Source: Asterella californica
Lineage: Eukaryota; Streptophyta; Marchantiopsida; Marchantiales; Aytoniaceae
Reading direction: 5' to 3'
Assembly (NCBI GenBank): GCA_036924285.1
Contig: JAYKYS010000006.1
Location: 27,626,001-27,690,000 of the forward strand
DNA length: 64,000 nt
Position 1 is the first letter of the stretch, and the number at the start of each line of letters is the position of its first letter. The position numbers were made by a program, and so were the translations under genes. The notes beneath the pieces were generated by a model. That model had not been told where the DNA came from, searched no databases, and saw only the letters and a program-made list of their open reading frames with translations. Of this stretch, positions 24,111-33,570 are shown in pieces.

Positions 24111-25521
24111 ATATAGCGATATGGTAGTTCTTCATAATTTCAAGATCGAAACACTCTCCATACCTACAAAGAATATAAGTGAAGTAAAACAAAATGTAGT
24201 ATGTGGTAAGATATTGATGATTGATAATAAATATTGAATAAAAATCATGAAATCATAACTATAATTTTACGGACCTCATAGTGTTGAAGTGTTATTTACT
24301 TGTGATGGTTGTATACCGCTCATAGATGATTGATCCTTCTCGGGCAAGAAGGTATAGCACAGATTGTTGCCTTGTATGTATGTAACCTTAGAATAGCATT
24401 CTGTTCTCGAATGTAAATCTCTTGAGTAATATTTTTTAAATGTAAGAACAATGCATTTCCTCTTGCAAACTTGGTTGTCACTTCTTCATACTCCGATCAA
24501 AATTCTTTGTCAATCAATAACTATAGCAAAAAAGAAAGATATAAGAAAATTGAATAAACCAGTAATAAAGATTCGTATGAGCTAAAAAAACACCTCTGAT
24601 CTCTATAGATGTTTACTTACTATGGTTTTGTCTTCATCTGTTGTATCATCAGCAATGGATATCTCAGATTTAGTGTCGTCGATGAGTTCTTTGTCTGAGA
24701 TCACAACCACTAAGATATCTATGCTATGAAAGCGACATGTCAATAACATCAAGTAATCTCCGATAGAAGAATAAAATCAGAACTTGAATTTAGTCTCAGA
24801 TGTCCAATAGAGAATGTCATGAATGATAGTTTGTCCATTCGCAAGTAGTTGAATCTTTACATCTCTAATGTGACTTTTGATTTTCATTGGACGTTCAATA
24901 GTTACGGGTCGATGAGTCAAATATCAAAAATGACAATGATGATTTCTTGTTATTTTTGTAGACCATATCCTTGCAATGTTTCTTTCTGCGTTGCAAGTAA
25001 CCGTTTTATTCATGTTGCGATCAATCATATCAAATAAGAGAATACATTTTGCTTCTTCAGATTTGAGATTTGACACGAAATAATTAACCCGGCCATGTGG
25101 TTGTGACACGAGTGTAGGAGTCAAGAGCCGTTTCAATCTCTTCCGTCGGCGGTATTTTGGACTTGCATTAAAACGTATTAGTACCACCATTAGTATTTTG
25201 GGCCTGGGTATTTTGGGCTTCTTGTTCAAATTAAAGAAAGATTTGAAAAGTGGAATCCCCAATCGAATCAAGTGGATAGTTGGCTGGAACTCATGCTCTG
25301 CAATATTTGTTGAGTTGGTCCATAATAACATTTACATTTTTCCCCATAACATAAAGGGAGCAAAGTCCCCGAAGTCGATCGAGCATGTCTAACTTTCTTT
25401 TCATATAAGCAAATCTCTGTTGTTTGTAAACAGATAACTATCCGAGGTGTTTGTTTATCCGGAATGAGGATTCGACGAGAGAAAAGGCTTATTGAATTGA
25501 TAATCTAGAATCCGTCATGGG

Positions 25522-25593
25522 CGCCGACTGTGGGGATCGAACCCACGACCACGTGGTTAAAAGCCACGCGCTCTACCACTGAGCTAGGTCGGC
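25522..25593 (-). tRNA. tRNA-Lys (anticodon UUU), copy 2, with one acceptor-stem mismatch
   Basis: Identical to the copy at 17014-17085 except that the base pairing with position 7 is A instead of G, giving a C-A mismatch at the bottom of the acceptor stem. The anticodon arm, D arm and T arm are intact. It arose with the segmental duplication. It may be expressed at a lower level or be an early pseudogene; the sequence alone cannot decide. Confidence 0.85.
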
Positions 25594-27644
25594 GCTGTAC
25601 ATCTAGGCGGGATTTGTTAGGATTAGTAATATATCTGAAATTCAAGAATATATCGTTTTTAAGTAAAATATTCAAATGTTCCCACATCCCATGAAAGAAT
25701 TCGGTAAAGTACATAATAGTCGAAAAGGTTCAAATTAAAGAACGCAGTATACCATAACGTCGGGTGACTTCTGGAAAGTGAAACTCTGACATTATGCGAA
25801 ATATCAGGTCTCTTGTTTCACGCACGTTGTAAAAGATTTTTTTCATTTATTATGTACTTTGCTCAGCATTAAACTGTTAAATCAAATCACTAGCAAGAAG
25901 TAAAGTTTCTTAGGGATTTCACACAAAGTATTTGTTGATAGTATTTGATATACCAATTTGAGTTTGTATTGAGGAAAGAACTCTTTAACTAGATGTGAAA
26001 AAGCACCATCTCATTCCTACAAAAAGAGTCCATGTTAGAAAAAAGATGAGAAAAGACTAACATTTTGAAAGTAGAGAAGAGAGATTATCAAAAAGAGGCG
26101 GAAGATGCAATAGCTAATAGTTCAGATTGTTTGTTTCCAATGTTTATTTAGTATCAAGTTAAGGAAGAAGAGTCGATATAATTCACTAGTGATGAGTTCT
26201 GAACTAGGTGATTGTACTATAGAGTCATTTTTTAATTCACCGGAGAGAGTTGTTTGAATAATTATGTACCTAACAAAATGTAATCCAACCTAGTCTAAAT
26301 ATGATTTTATCCACAATGATCTATAGTTAAACTTTTCACGCATCAAGAAATTTGTTTAGATGATGATTCACTAACTCTTATAAAATAATATATATTTCAC
26401 ATTTATATTTCAGTACGTGCAAAACGCACAGATCAGTGAGCTGGCACGTCTCATTATCATGCAATCTCACATCTCATATAATCGTGAACGTAATAGCTAA
26501 TATATTGTTAAACGAGTTTCACGAAAAAGTTTACGAAACACAGAAAATCAACGCAATATAAGTTTTACGTTAAATTCACATGTGAGCGGTAACAACATGA
26601 CACCGTGTTGTCTAGATTCTGCCGCAAATAAATTGATAATCCTCCTTTGTTGAGTTCTTTGTATTTCCACATGTGGTATTCTTCATGAACGCGAAGTCTT
26701 CTCGACTTCAAGTGAGACAACTTTTCTATAAGTAATAGGAGATGATTCATTGGAACCTTGTGAGATTGAAAAATAGTTCAAGTCATGTTCGTGTGTCATT
26801 TCGAAAGTAGAAGTGCCAAAGATGATGAAGATCGTGAGTCTCTCCTCCAGTTGCTAATGAATTCAACTCGTGCATCTCCTAAAGTCTCTCTTGTAAGTCC
26901 AAACAAAATAGTTCTTCTTTCCTTGATTTGTATTAGTTGCAAAATCTCTCGAACCAAACATGAAGGAGCACTTGGGCATGTGGATACATCCAAGACAAGT
27001 CAAGATAATGATCTTGAACCGATCTACGATGAAAAGTATGACAAAAGGAAATGAAGAAGTTCTCACTTGATTGTAGTATTCTCATCCAAGTTCCTCGCAA
27101 TCCACGGACGGTGATGATCTTTCGTCTAGTGACATCAGATATCAACTTTGACGTTGAAAGAAACGTTGGTTGGAAAGTTCAAGTCCATTCATTCATCACC
27201 TTTCTGATGAACTCTTCTCCAAAGTAGACAACGAAGCATTGTCGAAAATGATCGTGTTATAATAATTAAAATGTATAAAATTCAAAAGTACGAGTTAATC
27301 GATTTCGAAATTCAAATTCAAATTCAAATTCAAAAGTACGAGAATCGAGAATATCAACATATGATCATAGTCATAAAATCAAATACTCATATGTATCAAG
27401 AGAAATTTATACATATGTATTGTGCACATGCGTCTCAACTGTCTATCTCGTGTGTTACCTGTAAACAAAAGCAATCAATTTTAATTTTGATAAATTTAAA
27501 AAACAAAAGAGATACAAATCCAAAAATTCTGTTGAAACAAAGGAGTAAAGTATGCATATACTTTTGTTTCATATTTGTTGATAATAATTGTATTTGATGA
27601 AAAATAAAACTAATCAATATAATCTATTATATATTTATTAGATA

Positions 27645-27968
27645 TTAAAAATTTACCTCATCAAAATCACAAAAATCAACAGAAGAGTTGAAATGAGATA
27701 CTCGAGGTGTGCATATCTCTTCCATCATGTTCAAAATCATATCTTTCGTGTTTGGAGTATTATAATCTTTGACAACATCTTCTGCAACAAGATTAGTGCG
27801 ATCTCCCAACCATTTACCTCGAGCATGTATTGTGTACTCTTTTTTGTTGGACTCATCAAGCACATATCCTTCAATCCATGGCTCTGTTAGTAACTCGAAT
27901 TTAATTGTACAATCTTCACATCTGCCAAGGAGATCTTTCACATTCTCAATCTTCACACGTGATGACAA
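27645..27968 (-). CDS. Unrecognised conserved ORF/exon, copy 2 (likely one exon of a larger gene or relic)
   Basis: A 107-codon frame differs from copy 1 (23787-24110) by a few residues (I/L, F/L, L/M, K/E, G/R) and stays open to a donor-like GATGAG/GTAAAT, where copy 1 is frameshifted. Upstream on the same strand are more open patches: 28174-28359 (KFARGNAVFLHLKNITQ) and about 28480-28960, which includes KCILLFDMVDRNMNKTVTC and ERPMKIKNHI. The order suggests a multi-exon coding region running from about 28.96 to 27.65 kb, but joins between patches are uncertain and stops intervene. No known family is recognised. Confidence 0.4.
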   Translation of the reverse strand: MSSRVKIENVKDLLGRCEDCTIKFELLTEPWIEGYVLDESNKKEYTIHARGKWLGDRTNLVAEDVVKDYNTPNTKDMILNMMEEICTPRVSHFNSSVDFCDFDEVNF

Positions 27969-28173
27969 CCTGCACCTATATAGCGATATGGTATTTCTTC
28001 ATAATTTCAAGATTGAAACACTCTCCATACCTACAAAGAATATAAGTGAAGTAAAACACAATGTAGTATTTGATAAGATATTGATGATTGATAATATATA
28101 TTGAATAAACAAATACTGAGAAATCATAAATAATTACTACAATTTTATGGACCTCATAGTGTTGAAGTGTTAT

Positions 28174-28359
28174 TTATTTGTGATGGTTGTATACCGCTCG
28201 TAGATGATTGATCCTTCTCGGACAAGAAGGTATAGCCCAGATTGTTGCCTTGTATGTATGTAACTTTAGAATAACATTCTGTTCTCTAATGTAAATCACT
28301 TGAGTAATATTTTTTAAATGTAGGAACACTGCATTTCCTCTTGCAAACTTGGTTGTCAC
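28174..28359 (-). other. Open patch upstream of the unrecognised ORF copy 2
   Basis: 61 codons with KFARGNAVFLHLKNITQ and LHTYKATIWAIPSCPR. The equivalent in copy 1 (about 24300-24490) has a stop in place of one Arg. It is probably an exon of the same unrecognised gene or relic as 27645-27968. Confidence 0.3.
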
Positions 28360-30623
28360 TTATTCATACTCCGATCAAAATTATTTGTCGATCAATAACT
28401 ATAGCAAAAAAGAAAGATATAAGAAAATTGAATAAACCAGTAATAAAGATTCATATGAGCTAAAAAAACACCTCTGATCTCTATAGATGTTTACTTACTG
28501 TGGTTTTGTCTTCATCTGTTGTATCATCAGCAATGGATATCTCAAATTTAGTGTTGTCGATGAGTTTTTTGTTTGAGATCACAACCACTAAGATATCTAT
28601 GCTATGAAAGCGACATGTCAATAACATCAAGCAATCTCCGATAGAAGAATAAAATCAGAACTTGAATTTAGTCTCAGATGTCCAATAGAGAATGTCATGA
28701 ATGATAGTTTGTCCATCCACAAGTAGTTCAAACGTTACATCTCTTATGTGATTTTTGATTTTCATTGGACGTTCAATAGTTACGGGTCGATGAGTCAAAT
28801 ATCAGAAATGATAATAATGATTTCTTGTTATTTTTGTAGACCATATCCTTGCAGTGTTTCTTTCTGCGTTGCAAGTTACCGTTTTATTCATGTTGCGATC
28901 AACCATATCAAATAAGAGAATACATTTTGCTTCTTCAGTATCAAAGATATTTTCGTAGAGGTTGAGAATCATTCGTTGAAATATATCAGCTCTAGATGCA
29001 TATCGAGATCATCAATTGACACGGGGATTTTGGTTTCGTTGGAATATTGATATGAGGAGGAAGTTATAGAGAGAAATTCTGTGAAAGTTTTTGACTTCTT
29101 TTCAGTAGATAACGGTGTTGGAACGATCTCAATGGAAGGAATAGATGGGGCTGCAACAACATCTACATCAAGCTCTTTTCATTTTTGAGTCAAATGAGTG
29201 ACTACATTAAGAAATAGTGAATGCAACGTAGATGGACATGACATGGAGAGAGATTGATAAACATGTATGAAAATGAGTGATTGAGGAAAATGCATAACAT
29301 CATGAGTTTCATGTTATGCGACAGTTGTGTCATGAGTTTGAGAGACATGTTTTGAAGAAGCGATTTCGAGCTACTTTGTCTTGCAAGATTTCTCATTTTT
29401 AGAAGAGAAGATCGACTTGCATTCACCTCACTTTAGTAAGCTTTCTAGAGTCACATGCTTACATAGATGGAGGACTTGGGCTTGTGTGAAATGCTCAATT
29501 ACGGCAGTTGGTGGAGCTCAATACCGATGAGAGAGAGCGAGCGATGGGTTTCGCTACGTGTACGATGGCAATAGCTTCGGTGTCAGAGGCTTCACGTCGT
29601 CAAGTATTGGGTCAAGCAATGGACTTGAATTGCTTGATATGGATTGTTAGCCTTGGATTGGCTGAGCAACGTCGGATGCGATTGACGGGTGTTACTACTC
29701 GGATACTTCTGAGCTCTTTGTCTACCGAGTCGGTGGAGGCAAAGGCTGGGGGTGAGGCGTGTGAAGTTCGTCATCCTTGGACATCATGGGATGTCATAGG
29801 AGAGAGTGTGGAGCTTGCAGCTAGGACTGTAGGAGCTTTTTGCATAGTGGCGGTGGAGGTTGTTGGTGGTGAGCAGAAGGAAACTGCTCCAGAGGACAAG
29901 ATAGCAGTCAATGACTTCGTCTTCTACCTCTAACATGATGACAGAGGATACTTGGGAGCCAGAGATTGGACCCAAGCTTATAAGAGAGGAGAGACGAAGA
30001 GTTCATAGATTCTGGAAGAGCTACATGAATTGTTTTGCCTTTAGTATGAAGGATTTAGGTACCTTGAAGGGACCAGGTATACGGATCGACTGGCTAATGA
30101 CACGTCAATCTTTCAACGTCCTTATAGGTATAGTAACATGGAGAGAGCCTTGATCCAGAGTAGGACTCAAGACTTGTTGGAGGTTGGGTTGGTGGAGATG
30201 TCACATGAAGAGTATGCATCTGCCACAGTTATACCAGCAAAGAAGGATATGTATGGCAACTACACGAATAGACGGATGTGTGGAGACTACCGTCTTATCA
30301 ATCGGCAGACGAAGTCCGATAAGTATGCCATGCCGATACCTAAGGAGATCTTTGATGCAGTGGGACATGTGAAGGTCTTCAGTACTTTGGATCTTCGAGC
30401 GGGGTATCATCAGTTGCCAGTGAGAGAAGAAGATAAGTCCAAGACATCATTATGAGGAATTGACTCTCACGGCAAGGATTATTTGTATCAATGGTGGTTC
30501 TTATCATTTGGATTGAAGAACGTCCCTGCTGAGTTCCAGAGGATGATGGATAGGATCCTAGCAGGATTGGATTTTGTCAGATGTTATATTGACGACATCT
30601 TAGTCTATAGTGCTACTGTGGAG

Positions 30624-31205
30624 CAGAGCCCATCGTGCAAGCTTCCTTGTAAGCTTGTCGGACTCAATCAATCACTTGAGCGGTTGGTGATCAATGATGA
30701 GAGTAAAGGGGTTCTCAAACAGATAACATCAGAAGTGTTCAACAACCCACACTGTAGCTAAACACTCCCTCTCGTACGAATTGTATCTCACCTCCGCTGA
30801 ATTGTTGGAGCGACTGACGTACGCCACCACAAACTCCTTTTTTCTCATCATCATGCTGAGTCAACATTGCTCCAAGTCCCAACATACTCCAATCAGTGTG
30901 TAGTTGGAAAAGATGTTCTCTAACAGATCTCCTCAAGATGAGAGCTTCGCAACTGCACTAAATCCTTTGACGTACCGACGATAAAAGTTCGCCAAACCAA
31001 CAAATGCTCGAACTCGACTCACATCTGTGGGACGTGAGATACGTGCAATAGCCTCAAACTTTCATCTGTTGAACACCCAACCCACCTGGGTAGATGGTGT
31101 GGCCTAGATACTCTACCAACTCCTCGAATAACTTACACTTCCCAAGGTGTAACTTTAACCCATGAGCTCTCAACCGCTCGAACACATCTCGTAAGTGTCT
31201 CTCGC
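30624..31205 (-). pseudogene. Inverted RT-thumb/RNase H segment of the gypsy element
   Basis: Read on the minus strand, the block starts with a typical post-YIDD thumb (LRDVFERLRAHGLKLH, FEELVEYLGHTIYPGG), continues through HTDWSMLGLGAMLTQ and YERECLATVWVVEHF, and ends near NPFTLIIDHQPLK...LARWAL. Both outer ends match what should continue the plus-strand frames at 30620 and 31207, so the block is a simple inversion in place. It also lacks about 35 codons between the RT end and RNase H start and contains several stops. Confidence 0.8.
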
Positions 31206-31649
31206 TTACAGGAGTATGACTTCCAAGTAGTACATAGACCTAGAGTTGTAAACCTAGATGCCGATGGATTGAGTCGTAATCCATGCACGAGTCAGCAAGA
31301 TCAGACTAAGGCTCGATGGCATGACGAGGTTGATGAAGAGATAGTGTCAGGGTAGCATGCATCTGCCTTTCTTTGTGTGTTGGTCATGAACTTTAGTATG
31401 GAGGACCAAGTCGTATCTTTCTCTGGTCAGAGAGTAGATGATGTATCTCCAGATCCTGAGGACGGAGATGGTGTACCAGACCAGCGAGATATCCATGACG
31501 ATGTCACTGTAATGGAGTATCTACCTACTGACGTGGTGATAGACACAGTAAGTGTCAAGGAGCGAGATTGTGTCTTTCAACGAGCGAAGAGATTTTGACG
31601 AGAAGGACGACATGTACTTCGAGTCTGAGACGATCAGAGAGTACGGATA

Positions 31650-32690
31650 GTGCCACATCCATCTCATAGGGCACAGTTAGTATGACATGCCCATGAGGAG
31701 TTGAGACATTTTGGAGTGAAGCGTACGCATAGCTTACTCCAAGGACAATATTGGTGGCATGGTATGCACGTCGATGTGCAGCAGTTTGTCGCACGATGCG
31801 TGGTTTGTGATCGAGTACGAGCATCATTTAATGCTCCTACTCCACAGTTACACCCTTACCGATTATGAGATTGGGTTATTGTTGGAGTTTGGATTTTGCG
31901 GGACTCTTATCGTTGACCGTACGTCACCACCTGTATGTGTTGGTGATGATGGAGTACTTCTCCAAGTGGATTGAGTTGGTGACATTACCAGACAAGACGA
32001 GTGAAGGGATGGCATATGCGTTCCTAGATCGAGTATTGAGTCGTTTTAGAGCACCAGCTAAAGTGCTGACAGATCAAAGTACAAAGTTCATTGGTGAGTT
32101 TCAGACGTTGTGTGATCAGGCGCTGATTGATCATCAGACTACATCTCGAGATCATCCTGAGGCGGATGGTTTGGCAGAGAGGGTAGTTCAGACGGTGAAG
32201 AGAGGATTGCGTAAGTATGGCTTGCAGAAGGACCACTTGGGAGACTAGGATGTGCAGTTACCATGGTTGGCTATGGGCTACCATTTTAGCCGACAAGCGT
32301 CTTTGGCTTCCTTCTCACCGTATTTTCTATTGTATGACCGAGATCCAGATCTACTTTCGACCATTCGTTGAGATTCTGCTGAGGTGCTGAACCTTGATGA
32401 CCCGGATATGTGGGTGAACGCATGTTCTCAACGAGCAGAGACATTTCGGAGAGTTATGCCTATGGCTTTTGAGAACCTAGCGATTGCTCAGTATAGAGAC
32501 ACGTTGCGATATGCGACTATTCGAAGAGGAGGTTATCGACCATCGATTCGCAGGTTTCATCCCGACGATTATATCTATCTACAACAGACTGCACCGACGA
32601 CTTTGGATGTGTGTGCAGAACGCACTATTTTACGGTGCGTGAGGTGTTACCTTCTACAGTACTCATGTTAGAGGGCCGTGATGGTGTTGT
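31650..32690 (+). pseudogene. Gypsy integrase region, frameshifted
   Basis: The HHCC zinc-binding part is visible near 31690-31815 (HEELRHFG ... HSLLQ ... CVVCD). The DDE core has WSLDFAG (about 31890), LTDQSTKF (about 32068) and HPEADGLAERVVQ (about 32155). Further down, RRFHPDDYIYLQQ (about 32550) and VREVLPSTVLMLEGRDG (about 32640) are the C-terminal domain. Frameshifts and stops separate the pieces. Confidence 0.75.
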
Positions 32691-32787
32691 TTGAAAGGAC
32701 CATGCGCGTAATTGCGCACCATGTCATCTTCCCAACATCGATGATATCGTTGACCCAAGCTTAGCAGTTGTACGGGCGGGCTTGAGG

Positions 32788-32928
32788 TGTATGTTATGTG
32801 GGTCTGCTGGTGGAGCAGCCCGTATGTTGGTGTGTGATGGTTGTTCTAGAGGTTGGCACATGTCATGTTTGACTTCATCTCTCAGTGTCGTTCCTACTAA
32901 ACAGTGGGTTTGTCCTCGATGTATATAA
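32788..32928 (+). pseudogene. PHD finger at the C-terminus of the gypsy polyprotein
   Basis: The eight zinc ligands of a C4HC3 PHD finger are all present: CMLC, CDGC, H and C in GWHMSC, and CPRC just before the TAA at 926-928. The finger follows the integrase C-terminal domain in the same general frame after a premature stop near 32690. In many plant gypsy elements a chromodomain sits in this position. The finger may read histone tails to target integration; that role is inferred. Confidence 0.8.
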
Positions 32929-33101
32929 CGGAGATAGCCGATTAGATCTTTGCGTGATATGGATTGAAGACAGACGACTAACGATGGGGCGATGTAGCAC
33001 ATGGTCTCCTGATCTTTGCACCCATGAAGGTGTATATCACGTAGTTGGGATATGGAGCTATCTGGAGTTAGAGGGACCTAACCGTCAGTTAGGGGGGCGA
33101 T

Positions 33102-33570
33102 TGTGGTACATTTGTGTGTGTATGACATCGATCATGTGTTATGTGTATGTGTAGTGTATCTCTGACGGTGATGTATGTTGTGTAGCGATGTGTATGCGCA
33201 CGACAGCTGTCACGTCAGTTTGGACACCTCGGCTAGGTTGACCGAGTGCGGAGTGACGAATCTCGATAAAGCCGTTAGTGCCGTTAGGGCGAGTTGGTGA
33301 GAGGCCTTAGTTCTTGGAGTTCAGTCTTCAAGCTCCAGGTTATGGTGGATAGTCTAGTTGAGTGTAACCCGGATTCTCTTCGAGCATAGAGTGGGTTTGC
33401 CTTGACCGTTTGTGATTAATCTTCGTTGCAGTGTTGGAGATGATAATTTCTTTGTTCAGATTCATTGTGGTACATTTGTGTGTGTATGATATTGCCCATG
33501 TGTTATGTGTATGTGTAGTGTATCTCTGACAGCGATGTATGTTGTGTAGCGATGTGTATGCGCACGACAC
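33102..33570 (+). repeat. 3' LTR (about 364 bp) followed directly by a truncated second LTR
   Basis: A polypurine tract AGGGGGGCGA at 33091-33100 is followed by TGTGGTACATTTGTG at 33102. The same start recurs at 33466, and the next roughly 105 bases match 33102-33206 with few changes, including ATGCGCACGACA. The interval 33102-33465 therefore looks like one full LTR ending ...TTCA and then a T, and 33466-33570 like the beginning of another. Homology stops at about 33570. Confidence 0.7.

Larger units (their letters stand above)
16668..25060. repeat. Unit 1 of a tandem segmental duplication (8.4 kb)
   Basis: 16668-18485 matches 25061-26991, and about 23050-25060 matches 26998-28938, at high identity by eye. 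The two matching parts are separated in unit 1 by about 4.56 kb (18486-23049) that unit 2 lacks. Unit 1 ends GCTTCTTCAG at 25060 and unit 2 starts in the next base, so the copies are head to tail. The extra 4.56 kb contains a BED-like ORF and a minus-strand gypsy relic. Confidence 0.85.
25061..28938. repeat. Unit 2 of the tandem segmental duplication (3.9 kb)
   Basis: It contains the matches to both ends of unit 1 joined directly at about 26992-26998, with a few filler bases between GATACATCC and AGTCAAG. It also has about 110 bases near 25366-25480 that unit 1 lacks. Unit 2 ends TTCTTCAG at 28938, after which the sequence diverges from the start of another unit. Confidence 0.85.
29480..33570 (+). 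mobile_element. Ty3/gypsy retrotransposon, 5'-truncated, inverted inside, with 3' LTR
   Basis: Degraded gag-pol pieces run left to right: a pre-protease region (29508-29933, with TDERERAMGF and SEASRRQVLGQAMDLN); the pre-RT region ending CFAFSMKDLGTLKGPG (about 30030); RT fingers and palm (30138-30620, YIDD at 30585-30596 intact); an inverted block (about 30624-31205); the end of RNase H (about 31207-31350); integrase (31650-32600); a PHD finger (32788-32928); a polypurine tract (33091-33100); and LTR sequence. An in-frame TGA replaces a conserved Trp near 30454. No 5' LTR or primer-binding site was found. The element is not autonomous. Confidence 0.85.

Noticed and set aside
28860..28960. 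EF-hand protein suggested by LFDMVDRNMNKTVT
   Set aside because: The loop spacing and the position-12 acidic residue do not fit well, and only one such patch exists.
29202..29426. Minus-strand 74-codon frame as a gene
   Set aside because: It shows no recognisable motif and lies between the duplicated block and the gypsy element; support is too weak.
31555..31827. 90-codon minus-strand frame
   Set aside because: It is opposite the integrase zinc-binding region of the plus-strand gypsy element, which has clear HHCC residues.
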